From Apostichopus japonicus (Eukaryota > Echinodermata > Holothuroidea > Aspidochirotida > Stichopodidae), in NCBI RefSeq assembly GCF_037975245.1, contig NC_092566.1, positions 17,087,001 to 17,151,000 of the forward strand: DNA of 64,000 nucleotides, read 5' to 3'. Under the pieces are notes generated by a model. That model saw only the letters and a program-made list of their open reading frames with translations. It was not told where the DNA came from and did no database searches. Below, one piece after another: positions 1-13,114 of this stretch. Made by a program: the position numbers and the translations under genes. The first letter of the stretch is position 1, and every line of letters begins with the position of its first letter.

Positions 1-192
1 TGAGATATGTATATGACATTTTCACAATCACTATGGTGGCGTTTCGGGAAATTTAACATTGCGGATATTTATGTTGGCTCCAACCGTGATATGCTTACAC
101 ACTTGACAACTTAACAACCGATATCACCTTTGCGGGACAGATAGAGAAACGAAAAGTGTGAAGAATACCAGCAGCCGCTTGAGAAGATGGGG

Positions 193-459
193 TTAACGCA
201 ATGCAGGAGTAAGGGTCGTTATCATACTAAAGAGAGTATGGATAATCTTTGAGATATTATTACAAAGTAAAATATCAAAGGAATGTTTAAGTACAATGTC
301 CTCACAAGCGAGTACGCCGTTGGCGAGAGGGATTTTGGTGTAAAAAGATGTAACAGCCAAAGAGACCAATAGAACTTCACTTGGGACGCCGGTAGTGAGA
401 TTATTGATAACTCTTAGACATGTGTCGTATCCTCCGAAAAGGCTAGTGATGTTATTCAA
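193..459 (-). pseudogene. PLE RT fragment, first copy
   Basis: It reads CLRVINNLTTGVPSEVLLVS then LAVTSFYTKIPLANG. This is the copy closest to the expected LVSLDVTSLYTNIP motif; the motif aspartate is replaced by alanine. Its GIY-YIG partner would lie to the left, at the window edge. Confidence 0.75.
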
Positions 460-1869
460 TAGGGGATAAAAGAATAAAAAAATAAGAAAAATATGTACAT
501 CTGAACTGTTCTGTTAAGTACAGTAGCAGAGTCTTCAAATATCAGGTCTCAAGTTTGGATTTTGAGACCAATGACAATTGTATCAGGAATAAAGTTCAGA
601 ATTAAAATGTAATCTTATTCCTGACCTCTGACTCTAATTATCTCTACTTTTCATTTTGGTCGACTTAGTTTATGACATAAGCATGCCTCAGAATATACCA
701 TCCCAAGTGTATTCTTTTTGGAGGCAACTAGGGACCCGATATCCCCTTAAATGATGGAAGTCGGCTTTAACCACCCAGGGCTACTGCCCTCTTTATTAAA
801 CCTCGGAATCACTTCTCGCGCTACCTTTTCATGCACGTACCTATCAGCCTGAGAAATTTAGGTCCCTGGCCCCATCCCGCCCCTCTTTTGAAAATTATTC
901 ACTCTAAAACACTTAGATTATTCTCTATGTTCAAACGATTATACACACTATCGCATTTTAATTCTTTAACATCGTGTTTCTCTTTCAACATTCACATTTA
1001 CCCTATTTTTACTTGCACATCATGCCCAACCGTACCATCAGTTAAATTCCATTTAGAAGCATTTGCTCATTTTTTTGTTGTTGAGGTAACCTTATGTTTT
1101 TTGGTGGTCAAATTCACATGTCCCACTGCCCACCGGTGTTTGTGACCTGCTTCCCCACTACCTGTCATACCTGCTAAACTGCTATACTCCGGTTGGATTG
1201 AACTGTTTTCGTCGGTTATCTGATCGGTTATCGGTACAGTTGATCCTGAAATCATGATGAAACAAAGTAAGTTTCACAACCTTAATCACATTCAAAGCAA
1301 CAAAAAGGAAATCATTTTCTGGCTACTTGTTACAAAAACTATAACTCAAATTTATTTATTTATTTATTCCAAAATTGGCGTCAATTAATCACCGCAGTTT
1401 CTGCAGTAGATACGCAAGTTAATAAACTACACTTAATTCTTATGGAAGTTCTACGTGGCCAGCTGATTTTTTTAAAGTATTTTATGAGCATTTTTTATTC
1501 TTCAAATTTAGCCAAAAATGCAAAAGAGCGAGCCTTTTTGTCCTTCCGATACATCGTGTAACTTGTCAACTTTCCACAGCCGAAACATGAAATGAGCACA
1601 AGTAAATGAACAACAAAGTATACAAGGAATAACGGTGTGAAACCAATAAACTATAAACTAAACAATCAAACACAAGGAACAAAGAAGCTAAATACGTTTA
1701 AAAAAACTTGTACAATTATAATGGTTAAATATATAGACACATGCCTCTGTTAAGGTCTACCAAATGTGAATTAGTCTTAAGAATCCTATTGGGCTCGAAC
1801 TGTCTACGTTTTTCTACGTATTAAGAAAAGCTTTGTTATACCAAAGTGAGTTTTAGGTAATTGAACAGA

Positions 1870-2036
1870 TCAAGAGAGTGGTTCTGAAAATGAAAACTGC
1901 ATGGGGACCTCTTTTAGGTGTATTTTTTTATGGTTATTGAAACGTAAGCGAGATTTGTTATCTGATTCAACAACATGTATGCCATAATCACAAACGTTGC
2001 AGTGAGATATGTATGTGACATTTTCACAATCACTAT
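1870..2036 (-). pseudogene. PLE GIY-YIG-like fragment split by the L2 insertion
   Basis: The minus strand reads NVTYISHCNVCDYGIHVVES, then an RLRFNNHKKIHLKEVP segment and a stop. Its upstream part (NVKFPETPP and the preceding CQVCKHITVG) lies beyond the L2 insertion, near 2950-3050. The L2 element therefore landed inside this fragment. Confidence 0.7.
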
Positions 2037-2943
2037 AATAATAATAATAATAATACACAGTTCTTATAAAGCGCAAATACACACTTAAGTCTCTATGCGC
2101 TGAAGGACAGAAAACTACAAACAAGAGAACAGGTGAGTCTTTAAGAGAGATTTGAAACTGGTTACTGACTGAGCTTCTTTAACTTTGATCGATAAGTCAT
2201 TCCAGAGGACAGCGGAAGAGAACTGAAACGAGCGAGAGCCGTATGACTTAGTGCATACAGGAGGAATGACCAGTAAAGATTTCGAACTGGATCGGAGGCA
2301 ACAACGTGGCGTATAGTCCCGGATGAGGTTTTGTAGGTACACTGGAGCAAGTCCATGGATACATTTAAAAGTTAGAAGCAGGATTTTGAAGTTGATGCGT
2401 TGTTTCACAGAAAGCCAGTGAAGATCACGAAGGATTGGTGTGATATGTTCAGACCGTTTGGTGCGGGTTATCAACCTTGCCGCCGAATTTTGTATCCGTT
2501 GAAGCTTATTCACCTGCTGATCGGGCAAACCGTATAGCAAACTGTTACAGTTGTCAACACGGGATGAAACAAAGGCGTGGACTAGTGTTTCGGCTGTTTG
2601 CTGATCCAGGCAGCGGCGAATCTTTCCAATTTTATGAAGAGCAGAAGAAGCAGATCGGCATATGTTATTAATATGTTGATTCATATCCAGATTTTTGTCG
2701 AAAATAACTCCTAGATTCCTGGCATTGTTGACTGGCTCGACGTGTGTGGTTCCAATCTTCAGTGAAGGAATTGGAGCAGCAGTTCGGAATTTAGAAGATA
2801 TATGAATTAGTTCAGTTTTGTCGTCATTCAATTTCATGTCATTTGCAGCAGACCACGACCTTATATCGGAAATACACGCTCCAAGTTTTGCGAGTGTGGC
2901 TCCATGATCACATCCAGATTTAATCGCATAGACTTGTGTGTGA
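2037..2943 (-). mobile_element. 5'-truncated L2/CR1-like non-LTR retrotransposon
   Basis: The insertion splits an array unit and is flanked by a CACTAT duplication (2031-2036 and 2944-2949). On the minus strand an uninterrupted frame runs from the truncated edge through TQVYAIKSG, DIRSWSAANDMKLNDDKTEL, ARNLGVIFDKNLDMNQHI, LYGLPDQQVNKLQRIQNSAA and ITPILRDLHWLSVKQRINFK to a stop near 2115. These are the typical motifs following the catalytic site in L2/CR1 RTs. The element ends in a short non-coding tail and a TTA trinucleotide repeat (2037-2055), as expected for this clade. It lacks the endonuclease, the N-terminal RT and probably the YADD box, whose expected place is right at the break. Confidence 0.92.
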
Positions 2944-3547
2944 CACTATGGTGGCGTTTCGGGAAATTTAACATTGCGGATATTTATTTTGGCTCCAACC
3001 GTGATATGCTTACACACTTGACAACTTAACAACCGATATCACCTTTGCGGGACAGATACACTCAAAAAACGTTTTACACAGGTTAAGTAAAATTTTACCT
3101 AATTTTCATGTCAAATAAGAACACTAAAACATTTAAGTAAAAATTACTTAACTGCCGGTTTGTAAAGTTTTACATGTTTATTATGTAACGCAAATACAAT
3201 ACTGTTATGTAAAATTTTGTCAGAGAAGTTTACATAGCACCCGTTCAGTAAATATTTTACACAGGTTTTTAGGTTAATTATTACCTAATACTTAGGTAAA
3301 CAATTTATGGATGCATGTTTTGAATCGCTCACAACAGAGAGGTACATTTAAGAGAGAGCAAAAAGCAATGACAACACAAACAATTCAGAATGTGCGATTT
3401 TCAGCAATTAAACACCCTACTACCTTCCTATTCCAGAGGTCCATATATTATATCCCATTAAATGTAAAATGAACAATTTAGGCTATAAAAGTATTGTCTT
3501 GTGGAATTAAGTCAACTTAAAAGTGCCAACATTTTCAATTGCTACAG

Positions 3548-3890
3548 TGCAGTTACTTGGTCTTTGTTCTTTGAACATGCCTTTTGGTATTCCAGATTAA
3601 GCACAAAGAAACAACTCTTCCCGAAGTCAATTTCAAATAAGCCACAACTTTAGATATATGCTGATCCGTGGGATGAGAAAACGTGGAGTGCTGTCTATGA
3701 TGAGAGCTACACTGCAGTTACTTTGTCTGTGTTGTTGGCTCATGCATTTGGTATTCCAAATTAAACACAAAGAAACAACTCTTCCCAAAGTCAATTCCAA
3801 ATAAGCAACAACTTTAGATGCATTCTGATCCGTGAGATGAGAAAACGTGGAGTGCTGTCTATGACAAATGCTAAACTGCAGTTACTTTGT
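3548..3890. repeat. 165-bp direct duplication inside the TA-flanked transposon
   Basis: The motif tgcagttact recurs at 3548, 3713 and 3877, with about 165 bp of similar sequence between occurrences (shared caaagaaacaactcttccc and gagaaaacgtggagtgctgt). The last motif contains the stop of the passenger gene, so the duplicated piece starts at the gene's 3' end. Confidence 0.8.
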
Positions 3891-5206
3891 CTTTCTTGTT
3901 TGCACGGTAAGCATGAAAATTTCGAATCTGGTTGCCCTTCACACCACCAGGCAACTGGTAGACAACTTTTCGGAAAAATTCCCAGGCAAAAAGACATGTA
4001 ATTTAGTATAATTCAGAATAAACACGTAGAATGATTTGAAGCACACATCAATGGCTTCATAAATGTCCTCTGGGGGTAGGGCATGTCTCTCGATGATCAC
4101 AAATGACTGCTTGAGATGTATTTTGCTTCCTCCAAGAAGTAACACATATGGCTGAGGTCTGTCTGAAATCTTTTGCAAATAGAATTCCAAGTTGATGCTT
4201 CCTAAGTAACAACATTGAAAAGAAAAAAAATTCCCATCATAGTGAAGTTCCTTGGAGCATAAGCAGTTATTTACATGTACCCCTCACAAAGCATTGCCAT
4301 TCCTAAAGAAAATTCCCACAATTTAATCAGTTGTGATTCTAACTTCTTCAAGTACAGTACGTTTAAAACTAGAAAGCCAGATGGCCTATAGTGATTCCTT
4401 GTCAAAACAGGAACTTGCATTAAACATTCATCAGACAATGTAGGCAACTTTTACAACCAATGCATCATGTTAACAATGCTTAAAACAATGCTCACTCCCA
4501 CTGTATGCAATTTTGTAGATTGCTATGAATTATAACAGCTAGATCACTTCCATAATATAGCTAAATGATAATTGGGCCTACTGTAGGTCTAAAAGTATCA
4601 CCAGTCCACATCAGCTTCGGCTTACTTGCTACAACTTACAAGCTAAAATGGCAATTAGTGGTAAGTATATATTGCATTACATGAATATATGTTTATCCCT
4701 TATTAAACATAGTACCAGCGTAACTTTAGGCCCATGCCCGATGCTATTTGAAATGTATTGCCTTGAAATAGCCTAAGTATACCCTACTAGTACTAGGCCT
4801 AGTACTACTTAAAAAAGTGACTCACAGTGTATACGAAGTTACGGTTAACGTACAATAGGAACAGAATGCACTAGGTTACAATAAAGGCCTAGACCAAAGT
4901 CCTCCGTCCGTCCGTAGGCTATTCCGTTTAATGTTCACTTGTATGTAGGCTACACGGATTCGTTGGCAATTATGAGTTGACTATGACAAACAGCAGCTAG
5001 CCTATGATATTAACTTATTGTATGACTTTAACGTTAGGTCTACGTAACGCAAGCGATTCAAATGCATTCGTTTACCCAACTTAGTCGTGGGTCCCAACGT
5101 GGTCGTGGTTCTTGTCACGTTCACTTACATAATTTCAAAACATACCTTCGAATTTTTCAATCAATTCTTCCAGGACCCAGTCTCCTAACGTCATTTTCCA
5201 TGTCAT
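3871..5206 (-). pseudogene. Two-exon gene inside the TA-flanked transposon, frameshifted
   Basis: Exon 1 (5206-5146) encodes MTWKMTLGDWVLEELIEKFE and ends in phase 1 at a GTATGT donor. The second exon (4201-3871) follows a cttag acceptor and starts in the matching phase. It continues with INLEFYLQKISDRPQPYVLL, FVIIERHALPPEDIYEAIDV and CFKSFYVFILNY. Near 3985 the frame must shift by one base to continue as WEFFRKVVYQLPGG to a stop at 3871. From memory, exon 1 looks like the start of SAM-like-domain proteins of a large uncharacterised family in fish and invertebrates, and the last exon like that family's C-terminus (AIDVCFK, a WEFF-like motif). A first and a last exon appear to have been captured and fused. 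The function of the family is unknown to me. Confidence 0.6.
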
Positions 5207-5586
5207 TATAGCTTGTAATGGCACACTGAGTACGTAACGGTATGTGGCTTGCACGTATGTATGGCCGTGGTTACTATAGAACATTTAGTAACGATAAATG
5301 TCGACAAACTGGTACAAGTAGTGTTGTATTATGTAAACTTTGCTTCCGTTTGGTTAACGCTTTGGTAAAGGTTACTTGTTATCATGTAAAATGACTTAGT
5401 TGATGTTTACAATAAGTTTGTGTAATCCTCAATCGCATGCTTTTACAGAATGTTGTGTAATATTTACATAATTCCATGTACTTTTTTACAACCCGTGATT
5501 TACATAACATTATTTTACATATTGTTTTCTGTGTGTAGAGAGATGAAAAGTGTGAAGAATACCAGCAGCCGCTTGAGAAGATGGGG

Positions 5587-5850
5587 ATAACGCAATGCAG
5601 GAGTAAGGGTCGTTATCATACTAAAGAGAGTATGGATCATCTTTGAGATATTATTACAAAGTATAATATCAAAGGAATGTTTAAGTACAATGTCCTCACA
5701 AGCAAGCACGCCGTTGGCGAGAGGGATTTTGGTGTAAAAAAGATGTAACAGCCAAAGAGACCAATAGAACTTCACTTGGAACGCCGGTAGTGAGATTATT
5801 GATAACTCGTAAACATGTGTCGTATCCTTCAAATAGGCTAGTGATGTTAT
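5587..5850 (-). pseudogene. PLE RT fragment adjoining the TA-flanked transposon
   Basis: Same fragment as the other copies (FYTKIPLANGVLACEDIVLK), with a one-base difference that shifts the frame before FYTKIP. The DNA transposon at 3059-5535 ends about 50 bp to its left, between this RT piece and its own endonuclease segment. Confidence 0.75.
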
Positions 5851-7249
5851 GCAATAGGGGATTAAAGAATAAAAAAATAAGAAATAAATGTAAATCTGAA
5901 CTGTTCTGATAAGTACAGAAGCAGAGTCTATAAATATCAGGTGTCAAGTTTGGATTTTGAAACCAATGACAATTGTATCAGGAAGAAAGTTCAGAATTAA
6001 AATGTTATCTTATTACTGACCTCTGACTCTAATTATCTCTACTTCTTTTCATTTTGGTCGACTTAATTAATGACATAAACATGCCTCAGAATATACCATC
6101 CCAATGTATTCTTTTTGGGGGCAACTAGGGACCGGATATCCCCTTAAATGATGGAAGTCGGCTTTAACCACCCGGGGCTACACCCCTCTTTATTAAACTT
6201 CGGAATCACTTCTGGCGCTACCTTTTCATGCACGTACCTATCAGCCTGAGGAATTTAGGTCCCCGCCCCCATCCCGCCCCTCTTTTGAAAATTATTCACT
6301 CTAAAACACTTAGATTATTCTCTATGTTCAAACGATTATACACACTATCGCATTTTAATTCTTTTAACATCGCGTTTCTCTTTCAACATTCACATTTACC
6401 CTTTTTCTTTACTTGAACATCATTCCCAACCGTACCATCAGATAAAATTCCATTAAGAAGCATTTGCTCAATTTTTTGGAGGTAACCTAATGTTTTTTGG
6501 TGGTCATATACAAATGTCCCACTGCCCATCGGTGTTTGTGACCTGGTTCCCCACTACCTGTCATACCTGCTAAACTGCTATACTCCGGTTGGATTGAACT
6601 GTTTTCGTCGGTTATCTGATCGGTTATCGGTACAGTTGATCCTGCAATCATGATGAAACAAAGTAAGTTTCACAACCTTTATCACATTCAAAGCAACAAA
6701 TAGGAAATTATTTTCTGGCTACTTGTTAAAAAAACTATAACTCAAATTTATTTATTGATTTATTCCAAAATTGGCGTCAATTAATCACCGCAGTTTCTGC
6801 AGTAGATACGCAAGTTAATTAACTACACTTAATTGTTATGGAAGTTCTACGTAGCCAGCTGATTTTTTTAAAGTATTTTATGATCATTTTTTTTCTTCAA
6901 ATTTAGCCAAAAATGCAAAAGAGCGAGCCTTTTCGTCCTTCCGATACATCGTGTAACTTGTCAACTTTCCACAGCCGAAACATGAAATGAGCGCAAATAA
7001 CTGAACAAGAAATTATGCAAGAAATAACGGTGTGAAACCAATAAAATATAAACTAAACAATCAAACACAACAAACAAAGAAGCTAAATACGTTTAAAGAA
7101 ACTTGTACAATTATAATGGTTAAATATATAGACACATGCCTCTGTTAAGGTCTACCAAATGTGAATTAGTCTTAAGAATTCTATTGGGCTCGAGCTGTTT
7201 ACGTTTCTACATATTAAGAAAAGCTTTCTTATACCAAAGTAAGTTTTAG

Positions 7250-7855
7250 GTTATTGACCAGATCAAGAGAGTGGTTCTAAAAATTAAAACTGAATGGGGA
7301 CCTCTTTTAGGTGTATTTTTTATGGTTATTGAACCGTAAGCGAAATTTGTTATCTGATTCAACAACTTGTATGCCATAATCACAAACGTTACATTGAGAT
7401 ATGTATATGACATTTTCACAATCACTATGGCGGCGTTTCGGGAAATTGAACATTGCGGATATTTATTTTGGCTCCAACCGTGATATGCTTACACACTTGA
7501 CAACTTAACAACCGATATCACCTTTGCGGGACAGAGAGAGAGACGAAAAGTGTGAAGAATACCAGCAGCCGCTTGAGAAGATGGGGTTAACGCAATGCAG
7601 GAGTAAGGGTCGTTATCATACTAAAGAGAGTATGGATCATCTTTGAGATATTATTACAAAGTAAAATATCAAAGGAATGTTTAAGTACAATGTCCTCACA
7701 AGCGAGTACGCCGTTGGCGAGAGGGATTTTGGTGTAAAAAGATGTAACAACCATAGAAACTAATAGAACTTCACTTGGGACGCCGGTAGTGAGATTATTG
7801 ATAACTCGTAAACATGTGTCGTATCCTCCGAAAAGGCTAGTGATGTTATGCAACA
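7250..7855 (-). pseudogene. PLE RT and GIY-YIG-like remnant
   Basis: RT part at 7855-7587 (LVSMVVTSFYTKIPLANG); endonuclease-like part at about 7420-7250. Last long unit before the short-unit block. Confidence 0.7.
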
Positions 7856-8879
7856 GGGGATTAAGGGGAAAAAATAATAAATAAATGTACATCTGAACTG
7901 TTCTGTTAAGTACAGAAGCAGAGTCTACAAATATCAGGTGTCAAGTTTGGATTTTGAAACCAATGACAATTGTATCAGGAAGAAAGTTCAGAATTAAAAT
8001 GTTATCTTATTACTGACCTCTGACTCTAATTATCTCTACTTTTCATTTTGGTCGACTTAATTTATGACATAAACATGCCTCAGAATATACCATCCCAAGT
8101 GTATTCTTTTTGGGGGCAACTAAGCATCCGATATCCCCTTAAATGATGGAAGTCGGCTTTAACCACCCGGGGCTACACCCCTCTTTATTAAACCTCGGAA
8201 TCACTTCTGGCGCTACCTTTTCATGCACGCACCTATCAGCCTGAGGAATTTAGGTCCCCGCCCCCATCCCGCCCCTCTTTTGAAAATTATTCACTCTAAA
8301 ACACTTACATTATTCTCTATGTTCAAACGATTATACACACTATCGCATTTTAATTCTTTAACATCGCGTTTCTCTTTCAACATTCACATTTACCCTTTTT
8401 CTTTACTTGAACATCATGCCCAACCGTACCATCAGATAAAATTCCATTTAGAAGCATTTGCTCAATTTTTTTGAGGTAACCTAATGTTTTTTTGGTGGTC
8501 ATATACACATGTCCCACTGCCCATCGGTGTTTGTGACCTGGTTCCCCACTACCTGTCATACCTGCTAAACTGCTATACTCCGGTTGGACTGAACTGTTTT
8601 CGTCGGTTATCTGATCGGTTATCAGTACAGTTGATCCTGCAATCATGATGAAACAAAGTAAATTTCACAACCTTAATCACATTCAAAGCAACAAATAGGA
8701 AATTATTTTCTGGCTACTTGTTTAAAAAAACTATAACTCAAATTTGTTTATTTATTTATTTATTCCAAAATTGGCGTCAATTAATCACCGCAGTTTCTGC
8801 AGTAGATACGCAAGTTAATAAACTACACTTAATTGTTATGGAAGTTCTACGTAGCCAGCTGATTTTATTTAAGTATTTT

Positions 8880-11800
8880 ATGACAATTGAATCAGGAAGA
8901 AAGTTCAGAATTAAAATGTTATCTTATTACTGACCTCTGACTCTAATTATCTCTACTTTTCATTTTGGTCGACTTAATTTATGACATAAACATGCCTCAG
9001 AATATACCATCCCAAGTGTATTCTTTTTGGGGGCAACTAGGGACCCGATATCCCCTTAAATGATGGAAGTCGGCTTTAACCACCCGGCGCTACACCCCTC
9101 TTTATTAAACCTCGGAATCACTTCTGGCGCTACCTTTTCATGCACGTACCTATTAGTCTGAGGAATTTAGGTCCCCGCCCCCATCCCGCCCCTCTTTTGA
9201 AAATTATTCACTCTAAAACACTTAGATTGTTCTCTATGTTCAAACGATTATACACACTATCGCATTTTAATTCTTTAACATCACGTTTCTCTTTCAACAT
9301 TCACATTTACCCTTTTTCTTTACTTGAACATCATGCCCAACCGTACCATCAGATAAAATTCCATTTAGAAGCATTTGCTCAATTTTTTTGAGGTAACCTA
9401 ATGTTTTTTTGGTGGTCATATACACATGTCCCACTGCCCATCGGTGTTTGTGACCTGGTTCCCCACTACCTGTCATACCTGCTAAACTGCTATACTCCGG
9501 TTGGACTGAACTGTTTTCGTCGGTTATCTGATCGGTTATCAGTACAGTTGATCCTGCAATCATGATGAAACAAAGTAAATTTCACAACCTTAATCACATT
9601 CAAAGCAACAAATAGGAAATTATTTTCTGGCTACTTGTTTAAAAAAACTATAACTCAAATTTATTTATTTATTCCAAAATTGGCGTCAATTAATCACCGC
9701 AGTTTCTGCAGTAGATACGCAAGTTAATAAACTACACTTAATTGTTATGGAAGTTCTACGTAGCCAGCTGATTTTATTTAAGTATTTTATGACAATTGTA
9801 TCAGGAAGAAAGTTCAGAATTAAAATGTTATCTTATTACTGACCTCTGACTCTAATTATCTCTACTTTTCATTTTGGTCGACTTAATTTATGATATAAAC
9901 ATGCCTCAGAATATACCATCCCAAGTGTATTCTTTTTGGGGGCAACTAGGGACCCGATATCCCCTTTAAATGATGGAAGTCGGCTTTAACCACCCGGGGC
10001 TACACCCCTCTTTACTAAACCTCGGAATCACTTCTGACGCTACCTTTTCATGCACGTACCTATTAGTCTGAGGAATTTAGGTCCCCGCCCCATCCCGCCC
10101 CTCTTTTGAAAATTATTCACTCTAAAACACTTAGATTGTTCTCTATGTTCAAACGATTATACACACTATCGCATTTTAATTCTTTAACATCGCGTTTCTC
10201 TTTCAACATTCACATTTACCCTTTTTCTTTACTTGAACATCATGCCCAACCGTACCATCAGATAAAATTCCATTTAGAAGCATTTGCTCAATTTTTTTGA
10301 GGTAACCTAATGTTTTTTTGGTGGTCATATACACATGTCCCACTGCCCATCGGTGTTTGTGACCTGGTTCCCCACTACCTGTCATACCTGCTAAACTGCT
10401 ATACTCCGGTTGGACTGAACTGTTTTCGTCGGTTATCTGATCGGTTATCAGTACAGTTGATCCTGCAATCATGATGAAACAAAGTAAGTTTCACAACCTT
10501 AATCACATTCAAAGCAACAAATAGGAAATTATTTTCTGGCTACTTGTTTAAAAAAACTATAACTCAAATTTATTTATTTATTTATTCCAAAATTGGCGTC
10601 AATTAATCACCGCAGTTTCTGCAGTAGATACGCAAGTTAATAAACTACACTTAATTGTTATGGAAGTTCTACGTAGCCAGCTGATTTTATTTAAGTATTT
10701 TATGACAATTGAATCAGGCAGAAAGTTCAGAATTAAAATGTTATCTTATTACTGACCTCTGACTCTAATTATCTCTACTTTTCATTTTGGTCGACTTAAT
10801 TTATGACATAAACATGCCTCAGAATATACCATCCCAAGTGTATTCTTTTTGGGGGCAACTAGGGACCCGATATCCCCTTAAATGATGGAAGTCGGCTTTA
10901 ACCACCCGGGGCTACACCCCTCTTTACTAAACCTCGGAATCACTTCTGACGCTACCTTTTCATGCACGTACCTATTAGTCTGAGGAATTTAGGTCCCCGC
11001 CCCATCCCGCCCCTCTTTTGAAAATTATTCACTCTAAAACACTTAGATTGTTCTCTATGTTCAAACGATTATACACACTATCGCATTTTAATTCTTTAAC
11101 ATCGCGTTTCTCTTTCAACATTCACATTTACCCTTTTTCTTTACTTGAACATCATGCCCAACCGTACCATCAGATAAAATTCCATTTAGAAGCATTTGCT
11201 CAATTTTTTTGAGGTAACCTAATGTTTTTTTGGTGGTCATATACACATGTCCCACTGCCCATCGGTGTTTGTGACCTGGTTCCCCACTACCTGTCATACC
11301 TGCTAAACTGCTATACTCCGGTTGGACTGAACTGTTTTCGTCGGTTATCTGATCGGTTATCAGTACAGTTGATCCTGCAATCATGATGAAACAAAGTAAG
11401 TTTCACAACCTTAATCACATTCAAAGCAACAAATAGGAAATTATTTTCTGGCTACTTGTTTAAAAAAACTATAACTCAAATTTATTTATTTATTTATTCC
11501 AAAATTGGCGTCAATTAATCACCGCAGTTTCTGCAGTAGATACGCAAGTTAATAAACTACACTTAATTGTTATGGAAGTTCTACGTAGCCAGCTGATTTT
11601 ATTTAAGTATTTTATGACAATTGAATCAGGAAGAAAGTTCAGAATTAAAATGTTATCTTATTACTGACCTCTGACTCTAATTATCTCTACTTTTCATTTT
11701 GGTCGACTTAATTTATGACATAAACATGCCTCAGAATATACCATCCCAAGTGTATTCTTTTTGGGGGCAACTAGGGACCCGATATCCCCTTAAATGATGG

Positions 11801-12520
11801 AAGTCGGCTTTAACCACCCGGCGCTACACCCCTCTTTATTAAACCTCGGAATCACTTCTGGCGCTACCTTTTCATGCACGTACCTATTAGTCTGAGGAAT
11901 GTAGGTCCCCGCCCCATCCCGCCCCTCTTTTGAAAATTATTCACTCCAAAACACTTAGATTTTTCTCTATGTTCAAACGATTATACACACTATCGCATTT
12001 TAATTCTTTAACATCGCGTTTCTCTTTCAACATTCACATTTACCCTTTTTCTTTACTTGAACATCATGCCCAACCGTACCATCAGATAAAATTCCATTTA
12101 GAAGCATTTGCTCAATTTTTTTGAGGTAACCTAATGTTTTTTGGTGGTCATATACACATGTCCCACTGCCCATCGGTGTTTGTGACCTGGTTCCCCACTA
12201 CCTGTCATACCTGCTAAACTGCTATACTCCGGTTGGACTGAACTGTTTTCGTCGGTTATCTGATCGGTTATCAGTACAGTTGATCCTGCAATCATGATGA
12301 AACAAAGTAAGTTTCACAACCTTAATCACATTCAAAGCAACAAATAGGAAATTATTTTCTGGCTACTTGTTTAAAAAAACTATAACTCAAATTTATTTAT
12401 TCCAAAATTGGCGTCAATTAATCACCGCAGTTTCTGCAGTAGATACGCAAGTTAATAAACTACACTTAATTGTTATGGAAGTTCTACGTAGCCAGCTGAT
12501 TTTATTTAAGTATTTTATGA
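8880..12520 (-). repeat. Short-unit subarray (about 909 bp period) lacking the PLE coding part
   Basis: Five junctions, at 8880, 9789, 10702, 11614 and 12517, have the form tattttATGAcaattg. They join block A directly to the sequence that normally follows the RT fragment. Long units have tattttATGAtcatt at one end and accaATGAcaattg about 1.09 kb further on. The short form is therefore a deletion between two ATGA tetramers. Periods of 903-913 bp differ mainly through the number of TTTA steps near 8750, 9660, 10570, 11480 and 12390. Confidence 0.85.
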
Positions 12521-13114
12521 CAATTGTATCAGGAAGAAAGTTCAGAATTAAAATGTTATCTTATTACTGACCTCTGACTCTAATTATCTCTACTTTTCAT
12601 TTTGGTCGACTTAATTTATGACATAAACATGCCTCAGAATATACCATCCCAAGTGTATTCTTTTTGGGGGCAACTAAGCATCCGATATCCCCTTAAATGA
12701 TGGAAGTCGGCTTTAACCACCCGGGGCTACACCCCTCTTTATTAAACCTCGGAATCACTTCTGGCGCTACCTTTTCATGCACGCACCTATCAGCCTGAGG
12801 AATTTAGGTCCCCGCCCCCATCCCGCCCCTCTTTTGAAAATTATTCACTCTAAAACACTTACATTATTCTCTATGTTCAAACGATTATACACACTATCGC
12901 ATTTTAATTCTTTAACATTGCGTTTCTCTTTCAACATTCACATTTACCCTTTTTCTTTACTTGAACATCATGCCCAACCGTACCATCAGATAAAATTCCA
13001 TTTAGAAGCATTTGCTCAATTTTTTTGAGGTAACCTAATGTTTTTTGGTGGTCATATACACATGTCCCACTGCCCATCGGTGTTTGTGACCTGGTTCCCC
13101 ACTACCTGTCATAC

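Larger units (their letters stand above)
3059..5535. mobile_element. TA-flanked DNA transposon with a passenger gene
   Basis: Array sequence gacagata/gagaga is interrupted by 2,477 bp flanked by TA (3057-3058 and 5536-5537). The ends are imperfect inverted repeats: CACTCAAAAAAC on the left and CACACAGAAAAC read inward from the right. Both subterminal regions (to about 3300 and from about 5340) are rich in short GTAAAA/TTTTAC motifs in both orientations. The TA target suggests a Tc1/mariner-type or other TA-specific superfamily. No transposase was recognised, so it is probably non-autonomous. Its only coding content is a minus-strand two-exon gene. Confidence 0.75.

Noticed and set aside
8223-8474. 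Plus-strand frame beginning MHAPISLRNLG, repeated in most units
   Set aside because: It recurs only because the units are near-identical; it lies antisense to block A, has no domain and is cut short in several copies.
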